A DNA stretch of 64,000 nt, taken from contig JAHBSM010000005.1 of the NCBI GenBank assembly GCA_019639115.1, forward strand, positions 124,001-188,000, written 5' to 3'. Positions 7,825 to 16,832 of the stretch are shown here, in pieces. Made by a program: the position numbers and the translations under genes. Position 1 is the stretch's first letter; every line of letters starts with the position of its first letter. Source of the stretch: Acidobacteriota bacterium (lineage in GTDB: Bacteria; Acidobacteriota; Blastocatellia; Pyrinomonadales; Pyrinomonadaceae). The notes below the pieces were generated by a model that made no database searches, was not told the origin of the DNA, and saw only the letters and a list, made by a program, of their open reading frames with translations.

Positions 7825-9297
7825 ATGAGCAAAGGGCTGCCAAAACGATCGGAGAACTACTCCGAATGGTACAACGAACTCGTCAAACGTGCCGGACTCG
7901 CCGAAAACTCCGCGGTCCGCGGCTGTATGGTGATAAAGCCGTACGGCTTTGCGATCTGGGAAAAGATGCAGCGGGCGCTCGACGATATGTTCAAGGCGAC
8001 CGGCCACGAGAACGCCTACTTCCCTCTTTTCGTCCCGCGATCGTTCCTCGAAAAAGAAGAAGAACACGCCGAAGGATTTGCCAAGGAGTGCGCTGTGGTC
8101 ACTCATTATCGGCTCAAAGCGAATCCCGACGGCAAAGGGCTGATCGTCGATCCGGCGGCCAAACTCGAAGAAGAACTGATAGTACGTCCGACCTCGGAAA
8201 CGGTCATCTGGAACACTTATAAGAATTGGATCCAGTCCTGGCGCGACCTGCCGATATTGATAAATCAATGGGCAAATATCGTCCGTTGGGAAATGCGCAC
8301 GCGGATATTTCTCCGGACGGCCGAGTTCCTCTGGCAAGAGGGACACACCGCTCACGCGACCGAACAAGAAGCCGTCGAAGAGACCGAGCGTATGCTCGGC
8401 GTTTATGCCGATTTTGCCGAAAATTGGATGAGCGTTCCGGTCATCCAGGGCGTCAAAACAGCAAATGAGAGATTCGCCGGTGCTGTGGATACCTATTGCA
8501 TCGAAGCGATGATGCAGGATGGCAAGGCTCTTCAGGCCGGCACCTCGCACTTCCTGGGGCAGAACTTTGCTCGAGTCTTTGATGTGAAGTTCGTCAATAA
8601 AGAGAATCAGCTCGAATATGCTTGGGCGACGAGTTGGGGTGTTTCAACGAGGCTGATGGGAGCTCTGATCATGGCGCATTCGGACGATAACGGCCTTGTG
8701 TTGCCGCCTAAACTCGCTCCGATCCAGGTGGTGATCATTCCTATTTATCGTTCGCCGGAGGACCTCGCCGCTATCTCGGCACGAGTTGAGCCGCTGGCGG
8801 CCGAACTCCGCGCCGAGGGCATCTCGGTCAAATACGACGACAGCGATACTCAGCGCTCGGGATGGAAATTTGCGGAATACGAGCTTCGCGGCGTGCCGGT
8901 ACGGATAGGCCTCGGCATGCGTGACATCGAGGCCGGAACGGTCGAGTTGGCCCGCCGCGACGAACTTACAAAGGAAACGCTGCCGATCGATGGCATAGCG
9001 AGCCGCGTCAAGGAGCTTCTCGAAGAGATCCAGGCCAATCTTCATCGACGCGCTCTTGCCTTTCGCGAAAATAATACGCACGTGATCGATTCGTGGCAAG
9101 ACTTTACTACGCAGATCGAAGAAGGCGGCTTCCTGCTGGCTCATTGGGACGGGACCCCGGAAACTGAAGAAAAGATCAAAGAAGAGACAAAGGCGACGAT
9201 CCGATGTATCCCGCTGAATTCAGCCGAGGAAGCGGGCGCTTGTGTTTATTCCGGAAAGCCTTCCGCCCGACGCGTTGTTTTTGCTCGGGCATACTGA
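7825..9297 (+). CDS. proS: Prolyl-tRNA synthetase, short (ProS type 3) form
   Basis: This 490-residue class II aminoacyl-tRNA synthetase charges tRNA-Pro. It belongs to the archaeal/eukaryote-like type: it lacks the large editing insertion of the E. coli enzyme and carries the extra C-terminal domain ending in a tyrosine (RRVVFARAY). Motifs seen include the start [19 protein letters not shown], the motif 2 region [11 protein letters not shown] followed by [24 protein letters not shown], and motif 3-like [21 protein letters not shown]. The anticodon-binding domain follows ([11 protein letters not shown]). It sits divergent from proline dehydrogenase, which may be coincidental or may couple proline use and demand. 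Confidence 0.96.
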   Translation: MSKGLPKRSENYSEWYNELVKRAGLAENSAVRGCMVIKPYGFAIWEKMQRALDDMFKATGHENAYFPLFVPRSFLEKEEEHAEGFAKECAVVTHYRLKANPDGKGLIVDPAAKLEEELIVRPTSETVIWNTYKNWIQSWRDLPILINQWANIVRWEMRTRIFLRTAEFLWQEGHTAHATEQEAVEETERMLGVYADFAENWMSVPVIQGVKTANERFAGAVDTYCIEAMMQDGKALQAGTSHFLGQNFARVFDVKFVNKENQLEYAWATSWGVSTRLMGALIMAHSDDNGLVLPPKLAPIQVVIIPIYRSPEDLAAISARVEPLAAELRAEGISVKYDDSDTQRSGWKFAEYELRGVPVRIGLGMRDIEAGTVELARRDELTKETLPIDGIASRVKELLEEIQANLHRRALAFRENNTHVIDSWQDFTTQIEEGGFLLAHWDGTPETEEKIKEETKATIRCIPLNSAEEAGACVYSGKPSARRVVFARAY

Positions 9298-9301
9298 CGC
9301 T

Positions 9302-9383
9302 CGTATTAATACGACCATTTTGAGGCCGCATGCGTCTAAAATGATGTATGCGGCCGATCCGCGCCTTGGTTTCTGGCCAAGGC
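9302..9383. promoter_or_regulatory. Three nested inverted repeats between proS and an ECF sigma gene
   Basis: Three palindromic elements lie within 82 bp: the perfect 12-bp palindrome CGTATTAATACG (9302-9313), GGCCGCAT paired with ATGCGGCC (9324-9355, 16-nt loop), and GCCTTGG paired with CCAAGGC (9363-9383). None has a good T-run on the plus strand. They may include a proS terminator, operators for the sigma gene, or both. Confidence 0.35.
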
Positions 9384-9416
9384 ATCGCCGAGATGGCGTG
9401 ATGTTTTTGATCGAGA

Positions 9417-9998
9417 ATGATGCTTAGCGATCTTTCGGACGAGAAATTGGCTGAATTGGCTGTAGAGGGCGACGCAGACGCCTTCGCTCAGATCGTTCGC
9501 CGCTGGGACCGGCGGATATTCGCGCTTTGTTACGGGATGCTGGGACGCGAAGAGGACGCCCGCGATTGTACACAAGAGGCATTCGTTGCGGCTTATCGAA
9601 ATCTGAGCAACTTCAGGGGCGATGCGCGTGTGTCGTCCTGGCTGCATCGGATCGCGATAAACCAATGCCTGTCGCTAAAACGACGGCAGAGAGTGCGGCC
9701 CGAGGATCTGGTTGACGATAGCGATCCGGCCTTTGCGAACGCTTTCAAAGCCGACGGTCGAACGGCTCCGTCGATCCTGACCGAGAGAAGCGAAAGGATC
9801 CGAGTGATAAGGCAAGCCGTGGGTGCATTGCCGGTGGAACTCAGGCAGGTCGTCGTGATGAAAGAGTTCGAGGAGATGACGTTCCAAGAGATCTCAGAAA
9901 CTCTGGATATGCCGCTGAGTACGGTAAAGAGCCGACTGTACAACGCGCTCCGTCAACTGAAGATGCGGCTTGAGGATACTCCGGTCGAGGTGTCCTGA
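9417..9998 (+). CDS. ECF-type RNA polymerase sigma factor
   Basis: A 193-residue two-domain sigma factor. Region 2 covers about residues 18-90 (AFAQIVRRWDRRIFALCYGML, then DARDCTQEAFVAAYRNLSNF, then SSWLHRIAINQCL). Region 4 covers about 125-185 and includes the helix-turn-helix FQEISETLDMPLSTVKSRLYNALRQL. Two adjacent ATG codons (9417 and 9420) are possible starts. The stop is separated by 1 nt from the ATG of the downstream anti-sigma-like gene, so the two are translationally linked. Together with the following CpxP-like gene this looks like an envelope-stress regulatory unit; its signal is unknown. Confidence 0.93.
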   Translation: MMLSDLSDEKLAELAVEGDADAFAQIVRRWDRRIFALCYGMLGREEDARDCTQEAFVAAYRNLSNFRGDARVSSWLHRIAINQCLSLKRRQRVRPEDLVDDSDPAFANAFKADGRTAPSILTERSERIRVIRQAVGALPVELRQVVVMKEFEEMTFQEISETLDMPLSTVKSRLYNALRQLKMRLEDTPVEVS

Positions 9999-9999
9999 A

Positions 10000-10668
10000 A
10001 TGATGAATACTCTTAGGACAAATTGTGAATTATCTGCCGCCGACCGGGAAGCTCTGGCCGTTGAACTGCTTTATGCAGAATCGGCTAATGAGCGAACTGT
10101 GCAGTTCGAGGACCACCTTGCGGAGTGCGACTATTGCGCGTTCGCATTCGCCTCGATCGCCCACGCCCGGCTCGATGTGGCGGAATGGCAGTCAGTCGAG
10201 TTCGCTCCGTTGTCTACGCCTAAGATAGATCTTCCATTGGTTGCACAGCCGCACGGCTTTGCCGGCGTTGTGCAAAGGTTCGTTAATAGTTTGAACGGGC
10301 TCGCGTGGAGACCCATTGCGGCCGTTTCGATCATGATCGCGGCCATCGGAGCTTCGGCGATATTCTTAGCGCGGGCGGCATCGCAGAATGAATTGGCATT
10401 GACCGCAGCAAAGCCTGCCGATGCACGCTTGTTGAGCATTGGGATACCCTACGGTGAAACGCAGGATATAGAGGCCGATGTTATCCCGCCTTCTGTAACA
10501 GCGAGGCCAGCCGCACCGGCGAAACGAAACACTGTCGCCGCGGTCAAGGCTGATTCCCGGGTCAAGCGGAAGGAGATCAGAGAGCCTTTGGATCTCGATG
10601 AACGCAATGACATAGCCGACGGCAGCCTGCGTCTTTCGGTACTTTTTGATGAGCTTGATGCAAGCTGA
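10000..10668 (+). CDS. Putative anti-sigma factor with zinc-finger-like N-terminus and one membrane helix
   Basis: The ATG at 10000 follows the sigma stop (TGAAATGATG); the 222-residue product is taken from there. Near residues 40-50 it has HLAECDYCAFAF, which matches the HxxxCxxC core of zinc-binding anti-sigma domains. A single transmembrane helix (IAAVSIMIAAIGASAIFLA) lies near residues 105-125, leaving a basic, alanine-rich extracytoplasmic tail with no recognised domain. Position and architecture suggest it sequesters the upstream sigma factor at the inner membrane. Sequence evidence for the family beyond the HxxxCxxC core is weak. Confidence 0.75.
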   Translation: MMNTLRTNCELSAADREALAVELLYAESANERTVQFEDHLAECDYCAFAFASIAHARLDVAEWQSVEFAPLSTPKIDLPLVAQPHGFAGVVQRFVNSLNGLAWRPIAAVSIMIAAIGASAIFLARAASQNELALTAAKPADARLLSIGIPYGETQDIEADVIPPSVTARPAAPAKRNTVAAVKADSRVKRKEIREPLDLDERNDIADGSLRLSVLFDELDAS

Positions 10669-10687
10669 ATCAAGCAAGGCGATAGTT

Positions 10688-11224
10688 ATGAACATTACAA
10701 GATCATTATGGATCGGATTTGCGCTAGTGATACTTGCGGCAGGAGCCGCGGCTCAAGATGAGGACGCCAGGGCGCAGCCATCGCCGACGCCGGCAGTTCG
10801 ATCAGTCCCGGACGAAAGGTTCGCGTTGTTAAAGATGTTAGGCCTCGACCGTCAGCAGGTCGAAGCCGTCCGGAGAATGAATCAGGAACGGAGACCTCTG
10901 CTCGAAGCGGCGTTCTCGAGGCTGCGCGACGCGAACCGACAGCTTGATGAGGCGATATATCGCGATACGTTCGATCAATCGGAGTTCGATTCAAGATTGG
11001 CCGAGGTCATCCGTGCACAAGGCGAATTGATACGTATCCGAAATATGAACGAGCTGCTGCTGCGCAGGATACTGACACCTGAGCAGGTTACACGATTTCG
11101 AACGCTCAGGGAGGAGTTTGAACAACGACGACTCAGGCTGAATAATATGCGCCAAAACCTGCAGCCTGCTTCGACGCCGAATAACTCGGACCGCCAGCCG
11201 GGCCGGATAAGGCCGCGCCCATAA
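10688..11224 (+). CDS. Periplasmic LTXXQ/CpxP-like helical protein
   Basis: ATG 10688 is chosen because it begins a clear signal peptide (MNITRSLWIGFALVILAAGAAAQ); an earlier in-frame start would precede it with unlikely sequence and overlap the anti-sigma gene. The 178-residue product is arginine-rich and helical after the signal. ERFALLKMLGLDRQQVEAVRRMN and LLRRILTPEQVTRFRTLREE resemble the paired LTxxQ segments of the Spy/CpxP/ZraP group, periplasmic chaperones or stress sensors. The tail is proline- and asparagine-rich. It is third in the sigma/anti-sigma unit and is followed by a strong terminator. A role as stress-signal partner is inferred. Confidence 0.72.
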   Translation: MNITRSLWIGFALVILAAGAAAQDEDARAQPSPTPAVRSVPDERFALLKMLGLDRQQVEAVRRMNQERRPLLEAAFSRLRDANRQLDEAIYRDTFDQSEFDSRLAEVIRAQGELIRIRNMNELLLRRILTPEQVTRFRTLREEFEQRRLRLNNMRQNLQPASTPNNSDRQPGRIRPRP

Positions 11225-11249
11225 GCCGTCGATCTATTCAATTTCAAGA

Positions 11250-11279
11250 GGCCGAGAACCGCTGTTCTCGGCCGTTTTT
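11250..11279 (+). terminator. Rho-independent terminator after the sigma/anti-sigma unit
   Basis: The perfect 10-bp stem GGCCGAGAAC / GTTCTCGGCC with a 4-nt loop (CGCT) is followed directly by GTTTTTATTT. It lies 26 bp after the stop of the CpxP-like gene and before the lipid-transport operon. Confidence 0.9.
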
Positions 11280-11339
11280 ATTTGCGACGAAGCCAAACGC
11301 CGATATATCCTTTATCACGAGCACCGTCGACCAAAATCT

Positions 11340-12113
11340 ATGTTATCTCTAGCCGGACGTATCCTTACTGAATTGCAGGAGATGACGCTTCTCTGCTGGC
11401 GGTGCCTTAAAGGACTTCGAAAACAGCCCCGGTACATCGACGAGATGATCTTTCAGATGGACAAGATCGGCGTTGGGTCGATGGCGATCGTTACATTAAC
11501 GGGGTTCTTCACCGGTGGAGTTCTCATACTGCAGGCTTATCCCACTGTGCAATACTACGGTGCCCAAGCGAGCGCCGGTCAAGGAGTAGCGACCACGCTC
11601 ATTCGTGAGCTCGGCCCCGTGCTAACGGCACTTATGGTCGCGGGCCGCGTAGGCTCTGCTATCTCGGCCGAACTCGGCTCGATGGTCGTTTCGCAGCAGA
11701 TCGACGCAATGCGGGCTCTCGGGACCTCGCCGGTTCGAAAGCTGGTCACGCCCCGCGTCGTCGCTCTAATGGTGACGCTTCCGCTTTTGACGATCGCCGC
11801 TGACATTTTCGGGATATTTGGCGGCGGTGTCACGGCGAGGCAGTTGTACGGCCTTGATACGAACGTTTACATTCAGTCTGTCCGTGTCGGTGTATCGATC
11901 GAGGACCTTATGGGATCGATCATCAAACCGGCGGTGTTCGGATTTCTGATCGGATTGGTCTCGTGTCATAGAGGCTTGAGTACCAAGGGCGGGACCGTCG
12001 GCGTCGGCCTCTCGACGACCAACGCCGTAGTCACGTCGTCTGTTTGTGTGATCGTTGCCGATTTTTTCCTTTCAAAGCTACTGATGGGGCTCTTTAAGTC
12101 AACGCTCTTCTAA
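11340..12113 (+). CDS. mlaE: MlaE-family ABC permease
   Basis: A 257-residue inner-membrane permease with five or so hydrophobic helices and the MlaE/YrbE signatures [45 protein letters not shown] and [17 protein letters not shown]. It forms the membrane part of a phospholipid transporter of the Mla/Mce type. The ATPase gene begins 12 bp after it and the MCE-domain gene follows, so the three form an operon. No MlaB or MlaC homologue is seen nearby. The transport direction cannot be read from the sequence. Confidence 0.93.
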   Translation: MLSLAGRILTELQEMTLLCWRCLKGLRKQPRYIDEMIFQMDKIGVGSMAIVTLTGFFTGGVLILQAYPTVQYYGAQASAGQGVATTLIRELGPVLTALMVAGRVGSAISAELGSMVVSQQIDAMRALGTSPVRKLVTPRVVALMVTLPLLTIAADIFGIFGGGVTARQLYGLDTNVYIQSVRVGVSIEDLMGSIIKPAVFGFLIGLVSCHRGLSTKGGTVGVGLSTTNAVVTSSVCVIVADFFLSKLLMGLFKSTLF

Positions 12114-12124
12114 TAGGGACCGCG

Positions 12125-12985
12125 ATGCATTTTGATAGAGAAATGAACGAAGACCTCGTGGGGAGCGCTCCTCTTTCGTTTTCTTTGCCCGCGATCGAGT
12201 TTCGGGACGTTGAGCTTGCCTTTGACGACCAAGTTGTGCTCGACAAGGTTAGCTTTACCGTTGACCGCGGTCAGACCAAAGCGGTCCTCGGGGGATCGGG
12301 CAGCGGAAAGTCAACGATCATCAACCTGGTTCTCGGACTGATCAAACCCGACGCGGGCGAGATACTCATAGACGGCGAGAACATCGTCGGATTTGACGAT
12401 CAGGAGATGATGGAGGTCAGGCGAAAGATCGGTATGATCTTTCAGGAAGGCGCGTTATTTGATTCGCTCTCGGTTTACGACAACGTCGGTTATCGGCTGA
12501 ACGAAGAAGGTATCGACGAGGATGAGATCGAACACGAGGTAAAGCGAATGCTTCGATTCGTGGATCTCGAGGATGCGATCGATAAGCTGCCTTCGGAACT
12601 CTCTGGCGGTATGCGACGCCGCGTAGGTATCGCTCGGGCATTGATCGGCGGCCCCAGCATCGTTCTATTTGATGAACCTACGGCGGGGCTTGATCCGCCG
12701 ACGGCAAGGACCATCTGCGAACTTGCGATCAAACTCAGGGACCTAGAGGGAGTGTCTTCGATATTCGTCACCCACGAGATGACCAACCTTACCTACTTGG
12801 CTTCTGAGTATGCTATCGTTGACCGCAAAGGCACTGTCCTTTTCGCTGAAGAAGGGCAAGATCTGTGCTTGCTCAATACTGAAGTGATAATGATCCGGAG
12901 GGGAAAGATCATCTTCGACGGCCGGATCAGAGATCTTCAAGCCTCAGATGATCCGTATATTCGACGTTTTCTGCGCGGCAAATAG
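12125..12985 (+). CDS. mlaF: MlaF-family ABC transporter ATP-binding protein
   Basis: The 286-residue ATPase drives the adjacent MlaE permease. Walker A is GGSGSGKST, the ABC signature is [15 protein letters not shown], and Walker B is [13 protein letters not shown], followed by the switch histidine in FVTHEM. The Q-loop [17 protein letters not shown] carries the GALFDS sequence characteristic of MlaF proteins. The first 20 or so residues before the core are acidic and variable, so the start might be the second Met at 12146. Downstream, the MCE gene starts 6 bp after the stop. Confidence 0.93.
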   Translation: MHFDREMNEDLVGSAPLSFSLPAIEFRDVELAFDDQVVLDKVSFTVDRGQTKAVLGGSGSGKSTIINLVLGLIKPDAGEILIDGENIVGFDDQEMMEVRRKIGMIFQEGALFDSLSVYDNVGYRLNEEGIDEDEIEHEVKRMLRFVDLEDAIDKLPSELSGGMRRRVGIARALIGGPSIVLFDEPTAGLDPPTARTICELAIKLRDLEGVSSIFVTHEMTNLTYLASEYAIVDRKGTVLFAEEGQDLCLLNTEVIMIRRGKIIFDGRIRDLQASDDPYIRRFLRGK

Positions 12986-12991
12986 TTAGCG

Positions 12992-14197
12992 ATGCCTAGG
13001 ACCGAACGAAAACTATCCCTGAGCGAACTCCGTGTCGGCATATTTGTTCTGGCCGCTCTGATCCTATTCGCATTCCTTATCCTGAACTCGACAGGTGATT
13101 TCAATCCGTTCGAGAAAAAGCTGTATCTCAAGGCTCGTTTCCTCAGTGCGGACGGGCTTCGGCCGGCCGCGGATGTCCAACTCGCGGGAGTCTCGATCGG
13201 CAAGGTGACGGACGTAAAGTTCCTGCCGCCGGACGACGAGGACGAAAATCGGATCGAGGCAACGTTGGCGGTCGGGAGCACTCTCGAAGGCAAACCCATA
13301 ACGGAACTGATTCGCGAGGATTCGTCCGCCCGGCTGATCGCCACTTCCGTGCTCGGCAATGAGAAGATGATCAACATTTCGCCCGGGAGCTCTTCGGCAG
13401 CAGCGGTCAGGGAAGGTTCGATCCTCAGATCTAGTTCGGCGATATCGATGAATCAGCTTACCGAGACCGGCAATGACCTCCTTGAACAGATCAAGAAGCT
13501 TGCGGTGCCTGCGAATGAGATCTTAAAGAAAGCGAACAAAGGCGATGGCACTCTCGGCCGAATTGTAAATGACGAATCGCTGTACCAAAATCTCGACGGA
13601 GCCGTTGCCGAAGCAAAAGCAACGATGCAGCGTCTGCAGGCCACGATCGATAAGATCAACAGTGGTCAGGGATCGGCCGGCAAACTCGTTAACGATCCGG
13701 AACTTTACAATAGTCTGACGAGGACCGTCACTCATCTGGAATCGATCTCGGCAGATATCAAATCAGGCCGAGGCTCGGCCGGAAAATTTGTCTCCGACGA
13801 CGCGCTCTATAACGAGACGCGGGCTGCCGTGGCCGACCTGAGACGTGCGGTCGGCCAGTTCAATGAGATAGCGGCCGATTTCAAAGCAGTTTCAACCGAT
13901 CTGAGAGAAGGCCGAGGCACCGCCGGGAAGCTCCTGAAGGACGAAAAGATGTATGACGACGCTCGCGATGCGTTAACTCGCTTTAGTTCAGCCACCGCAA
14001 AACTTGATGCGATATTGGCTGACGCACGTGAGGGTCGCGGAACGTTGGGTAAGATCCTGACCGACGAGACGCTCTACAATAGTATTAATCAGACCGCGAA
14101 TAACGTCGCGACCTTCACCGGCGAAGGGACCAAGTTACTCAACGATTTTCGCCAAAATCCAAAGAAATTCCTCCGTATCAAGCTTGCCATTTTCTGA
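12992..14197 (+). CDS. mlaD: MlaD/MCE-domain lipid transport protein with five C-terminal repeats
   Basis: The 401-residue protein has a single N-terminal membrane anchor (VGIFVLAALILFAFLILNS, about residues 15-33) and an MCE domain (about 40-145, with VQLAGVSIGKV and the SVLGNEKMINISPG strand). It is the periplasmic substrate-binding subunit of the MlaEF transporter. After the MCE domain, a glycine-rich motif of the form GxG(T/S)xGKLxxDxxLY appears five times, near residues 184, 225, 259, 307 and 348, separated by helical segments. This makes an elongated tail, probably coiled, that could span the periplasm. The gene ends the operon; no clear terminator hairpin is seen before argR. Confidence 0.9.
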   Translation: MPRTERKLSLSELRVGIFVLAALILFAFLILNSTGDFNPFEKKLYLKARFLSADGLRPAADVQLAGVSIGKVTDVKFLPPDDEDENRIEATLAVGSTLEGKPITELIREDSSARLIATSVLGNEKMINISPGSSSAAAVREGSILRSSSAISMNQLTETGNDLLEQIKKLAVPANEILKKANKGDGTLGRIVNDESLYQNLDGAVAEAKATMQRLQATIDKINSGQGSAGKLVNDPELYNSLTRTVTHLESISADIKSGRGSAGKFVSDDALYNETRAAVADLRRAVGQFNEIAADFKAVSTDLREGRGTAGKLLKDEKMYDDARDALTRFSSATAKLDAILADAREGRGTLGKILTDETLYNSINQTANNVATFTGEGTKLLNDFRQNPKKFLRIKLAIF

Positions 14198-14236
14198 TCA
14201 TTCGTTGATCCCGGACCTTCAGTGAGCCGTAGGGCC

Positions 14237-14290
14237 TTGTATATTCACAACCCATAATGCATAATATGCATCTCATAGCTGTGTATATTC
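14237..14290 (+). promoter_or_regulatory. Candidate argR/arginine operon promoter with ArgR boxes
   Basis: TTGTAT (14237-14242) and CATAAT (14260-14265), 17 bp apart, form a plausible sigma-70 promoter. The imperfect palindrome ATGCATAATATGCAT (14257-14271) overlaps the -10 and resembles ARG boxes. The sequence TGTATATTC occurs twice, at 14238 and 14282, 44 bp apart, and could mark two operator half-sites. Autoregulation by the first gene, argR, is the natural reading. Confidence 0.5.
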
Positions 14291-14297
14291 GTGTGAT

Positions 14298-14741
14298 ATG
14301 CACTTGATCGTCGGGAGTATGCAAAAAAAGGAGCGACAGAAAAAGATACTGGAGTTGATCGCAACCAGTGAAATAGCTCGGCAGGAACATATCGCGGCCG
14401 AGCTCTCGCGACTTGGTTTCCGGGTCACTCAGGCAAGTATCTCCCGTGACCTCGACGAGCTGGGAGTGGAAAAGCAGAATGGCAAATATTCCCTGCCAAA
14501 TCGGCCCGCTCGATCAGCTGCAACGGGCATTCACTCCCTATTGGCGGCCGGCGAGAACCTAGTGGTCGCGAAGTGCGATCCCGGCCTGGCATCCGCAATT
14601 GCGGTTCGAATTGACTCCGCGAATATCGATGAGATAGTTGGAACCGTCGCAGGCGACGACACGATATTCATTGCAGTGAAAGACCGTGTCAGCCAGGCGT
14701 CGGCTATGAGCAAGATCTGGACTGTACTGTTGGATCAGTGA
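14298..14741 (+). CDS. argR: Arginine repressor
   Basis: The 147-residue protein has the two-domain ArgR layout. The N-terminal winged helix (about residues 8-75) includes QEHIAAELSRLGFRVTQASISRDLDELG. The C-terminal hexamerisation and arginine-binding domain carries VGTVAGDDTIFIAV, with the conserved GDD motif. An internal ATG at 14319 (MQKKERQKK) would give 140 residues and is an equally reasonable start. It heads the arginine operon, probably repressing it when arginine is plentiful. Its stop overlaps the ATG of the next gene (TGATG), showing tight coupling. Confidence 0.93.
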   Translation: MHLIVGSMQKKERQKKILELIATSEIARQEHIAAELSRLGFRVTQASISRDLDELGVEKQNGKYSLPNRPARSAATGIHSLLAAGENLVVAKCDPGLASAIAVRIDSANIDEIVGTVAGDDTIFIAVKDRVSQASAMSKIWTVLLDQ

Positions 14742-15793
14742 TGGAGAAAGCTTTGAAAGAGATCGATATTGATAAAAAAGGCTCCGTAACCGCGCGACTT
14801 GGGATCTCGAAGAGCGTCCCCGTTTCCGAAGAGAGGTTTGTTCCGTTATCGGGTGACGTCGTCGCCGTCCGGGCGCTCGGCGAAAGTACGTCGTACGGCA
14901 ACCTTGAACTCACATCGGGGCGCCTGGCCAAGATAAAGGCCGGTGACATACTTTTGGGGGCAGTTGGCAGCCGACGCGCCCTGAAGGGTTTCGTTGGTGA
15001 CGTTCCCGGCTCCATCGGTCCGGGCGATCGACTGCATCTGCTCAATATGGGCGGCGTCGTCGGTATCTGCTCCGGGCATCATTCGTCGCTGACTGATGCC
15101 ATTGAATTAGAGGTGATCGGGATTGTGGTCGGACAAGATGGGCGCCCGGTCAATATCGCCGACCGAGCTCTCAGGATCGAACGCGCCCATTCACCCGCCG
15201 CACCCGTGATATTGGTAGCAGGAAGCTGTATGAATTCGGGGAAGACAGTCGCTGCTACGGAACTGATAAAACAAGCTGCAAAGAGCGGGATGCGAGTAGC
15301 CGGAGTTAAGCTGTCAGGAATTGCCTGTCTGCGCGATACGCTGCAGATGGAAGATAGCGGGGCGTTTGTAACCGCGAGTTTTCTCGATTGCGGACTTCCC
15401 TCCACCGTGGGCCGTGCGGATCTAGCCGAAGTAGCTTCGACCCTGTTTCACCACGTTGATGAATTTGGGCCCGACCTGATCATTGCTGAGCTGGGCGACG
15501 GCATTGTCGGCGGCTATTCGGTTGAGAGCATCCTGGCCGACAGACCCGTTATGAGCGTTATTGCGTCCGTTGTATTTTGCGCATCGGACTACGTTGGGGT
15601 CATTGGCGGAGCGGCGGTCCTGCGCGAGTTCGGCATTAGTATCGATGTGGTTGCCGGTTCAGTGACAGACGCTCCGATGGGTGAGAGATTCATTGTCGAG
15701 CGGCTCGGCTTGCCGGCGGGTAACGCTCGCCGCGACGGGGCCGCCTTGTTCGATCTGGCGTTCTCCAATGTCGCCGGTTCCGTCAAGGTGTGA
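14741..15793 (+). CDS. P-loop protein of unknown function within the arginine operon
   Basis: The ATG at 14741 overlaps the argR stop; the product has 350 residues. The N-terminal 150 residues look like a beta-rich domain (GDVVAVRALGES, SGRLAKIKAGDILLGAVGSRRAL, GPGDRLHLLNMGGVVG). The second half is a P-loop domain: Walker A AGSCMNSGKT at about residues 160-169, a segment VAGVKLSGIACLRD, and a possible Walker B-like strand DLIIAELGDGIVGG. This arrangement recalls MobB/BioD-like small-molecule NTPases, but I do not recognise a named family. It sits between argR and argC with overlapping starts, so it probably acts in arginine or N-acylornithine metabolism. It could also be a regulator. Its role is open. 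Confidence 0.8.
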   Translation: MEKALKEIDIDKKGSVTARLGISKSVPVSEERFVPLSGDVVAVRALGESTSYGNLELTSGRLAKIKAGDILLGAVGSRRALKGFVGDVPGSIGPGDRLHLLNMGGVVGICSGHHSSLTDAIELEVIGIVVGQDGRPVNIADRALRIERAHSPAAPVILVAGSCMNSGKTVAATELIKQAAKSGMRVAGVKLSGIACLRDTLQMEDSGAFVTASFLDCGLPSTVGRADLAEVASTLFHHVDEFGPDLIIAELGDGIVGGYSVESILADRPVMSVIASVVFCASDYVGVIGGAAVLREFGISIDVVAGSVTDAPMGERFIVERLGLPAGNARRDGAALFDLAFSNVAGSVKV

Positions 15794-15794
15794 A

Positions 15795-16832
15795 ATGGAC
15801 ACGAGCACCACTAAGATCAAAGTAGCGATCATCGGCGGTTCCGGTTATGGAGGCAGCGAACTTCTGCGCATACTTCTATTTCATCCAGGCGTTGAGATCG
15901 TCTTTGTGACAGCAAATGAACACGCGGGCCGTCCGGTCGGTGACGTGCACCGGAACTTGCTTGAATTGACCGAACTATGTTTCTCGTCTATGCCGACGTC
16001 AGTAAGCGAATTTGATGGCATCGACGCTGTATTTATCGCGTTGCCGCACGGGCATGCCCTTGAGATAGCGCCGCGGCTGCCGTCAGGCGTGAAGGTGATC
16101 GATCTGTCCGGTGACTTTCGGATAAATGACGTTGAGGCATTTCGCGAATACTACGGCCTCGTACATGCCGGTGATATCCAGAAGGAATTCGTTTATGGCC
16201 TTACGGAAACCTCGCGGCCCGTGATCTCAAATGCTAGGCGCATCGCGAACCCTGGATGCTTTGCGACCGCTACTATCCTCGCATTGGCACCGCTGGCTTC
16301 GGCCGGGTTGCTTTCAGGCAGCCGCATCGTAGTAGATGCTAAAACAGGTTCGAGCGGTTCGGGTGCAAAGCCCGCCGCCAACACCCATCATCCGCAGCGT
16401 TCTAATTCGTTCTACGCATATAAACCTTTTCTGCATCAACACGTTCCGGAGATCGAACAGCATCTTTCTAGCTTAGGCGGATTCAATGGGATGACGTTCA
16501 TGACACATAGCATGCCGGTGACCCGCGGTATCTTTGCGTCGTGTTACGTGCAGCTGCCGTATGAGATAGAGATCGACCTCCCGGAACTGTACAGATCGGC
16601 ATACGAGCACTCCTTTTTTGTCAGAATTGTAGAAGGCTCGCCCGATATCAATTGGGTCAAGAACACGAATTTCTGCGACATTGCCGTACACGGCCGAGGT
16701 AGAGATTTCGTAGTCTTCTCAGCCATCGACAATCTTGTAAAAGGTGCCTCAGGGCAAGCGGTGCAGAACCTGAATCTGATGTTCGGGCTTGACGAGACGA
16801 CGGGCCTGAGATTAACCGGGAGCAACCCATGA
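15795..16832 (+). CDS. argC: N-acetyl-gamma-glutamyl-phosphate reductase
   Basis: The ATG at 15795 lies one base after the previous stop (TGAAATG); a longer in-frame reading from 15681 overlaps the upstream gene and is rejected. The 345-residue enzyme reduces N-acetylglutamyl phosphate to the semialdehyde with NADPH. The Rossmann motif GGSGYGGSELLRIL is near residues 14-27, the nucleophilic cysteine is in NPGCFATA, and the block GSSGSGAKPAANTHHP is typical of ArgC. It precedes argD, whose start overlaps its stop (ATGA), fitting consecutive pathway steps. Confidence 0.95.
   Translation: MDTSTTKIKVAIIGGSGYGGSELLRILLFHPGVEIVFVTANEHAGRPVGDVHRNLLELTELCFSSMPTSVSEFDGIDAVFIALPHGHALEIAPRLPSGVKVIDLSGDFRINDVEAFREYYGLVHAGDIQKEFVYGLTETSRPVISNARRIANPGCFATATILALAPLASAGLLSGSRIVVDAKTGSSGSGAKPAANTHHPQRSNSFYAYKPFLHQHVPEIEQHLSSLGGFNGMTFMTHSMPVTRGIFASCYVQLPYEIEIDLPELYRSAYEHSFFVRIVEGSPDINWVKNTNFCDIAVHGRGRDFVVFSAIDNLVKGASGQAVQNLNLMFGLDETTGLRLTGSNP

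Noticed and set aside
7669..8550. Minus-strand 293-residue open frame
   Set aside because: It is antisense to proS, which has full family motifs; the peptide shows no domain.
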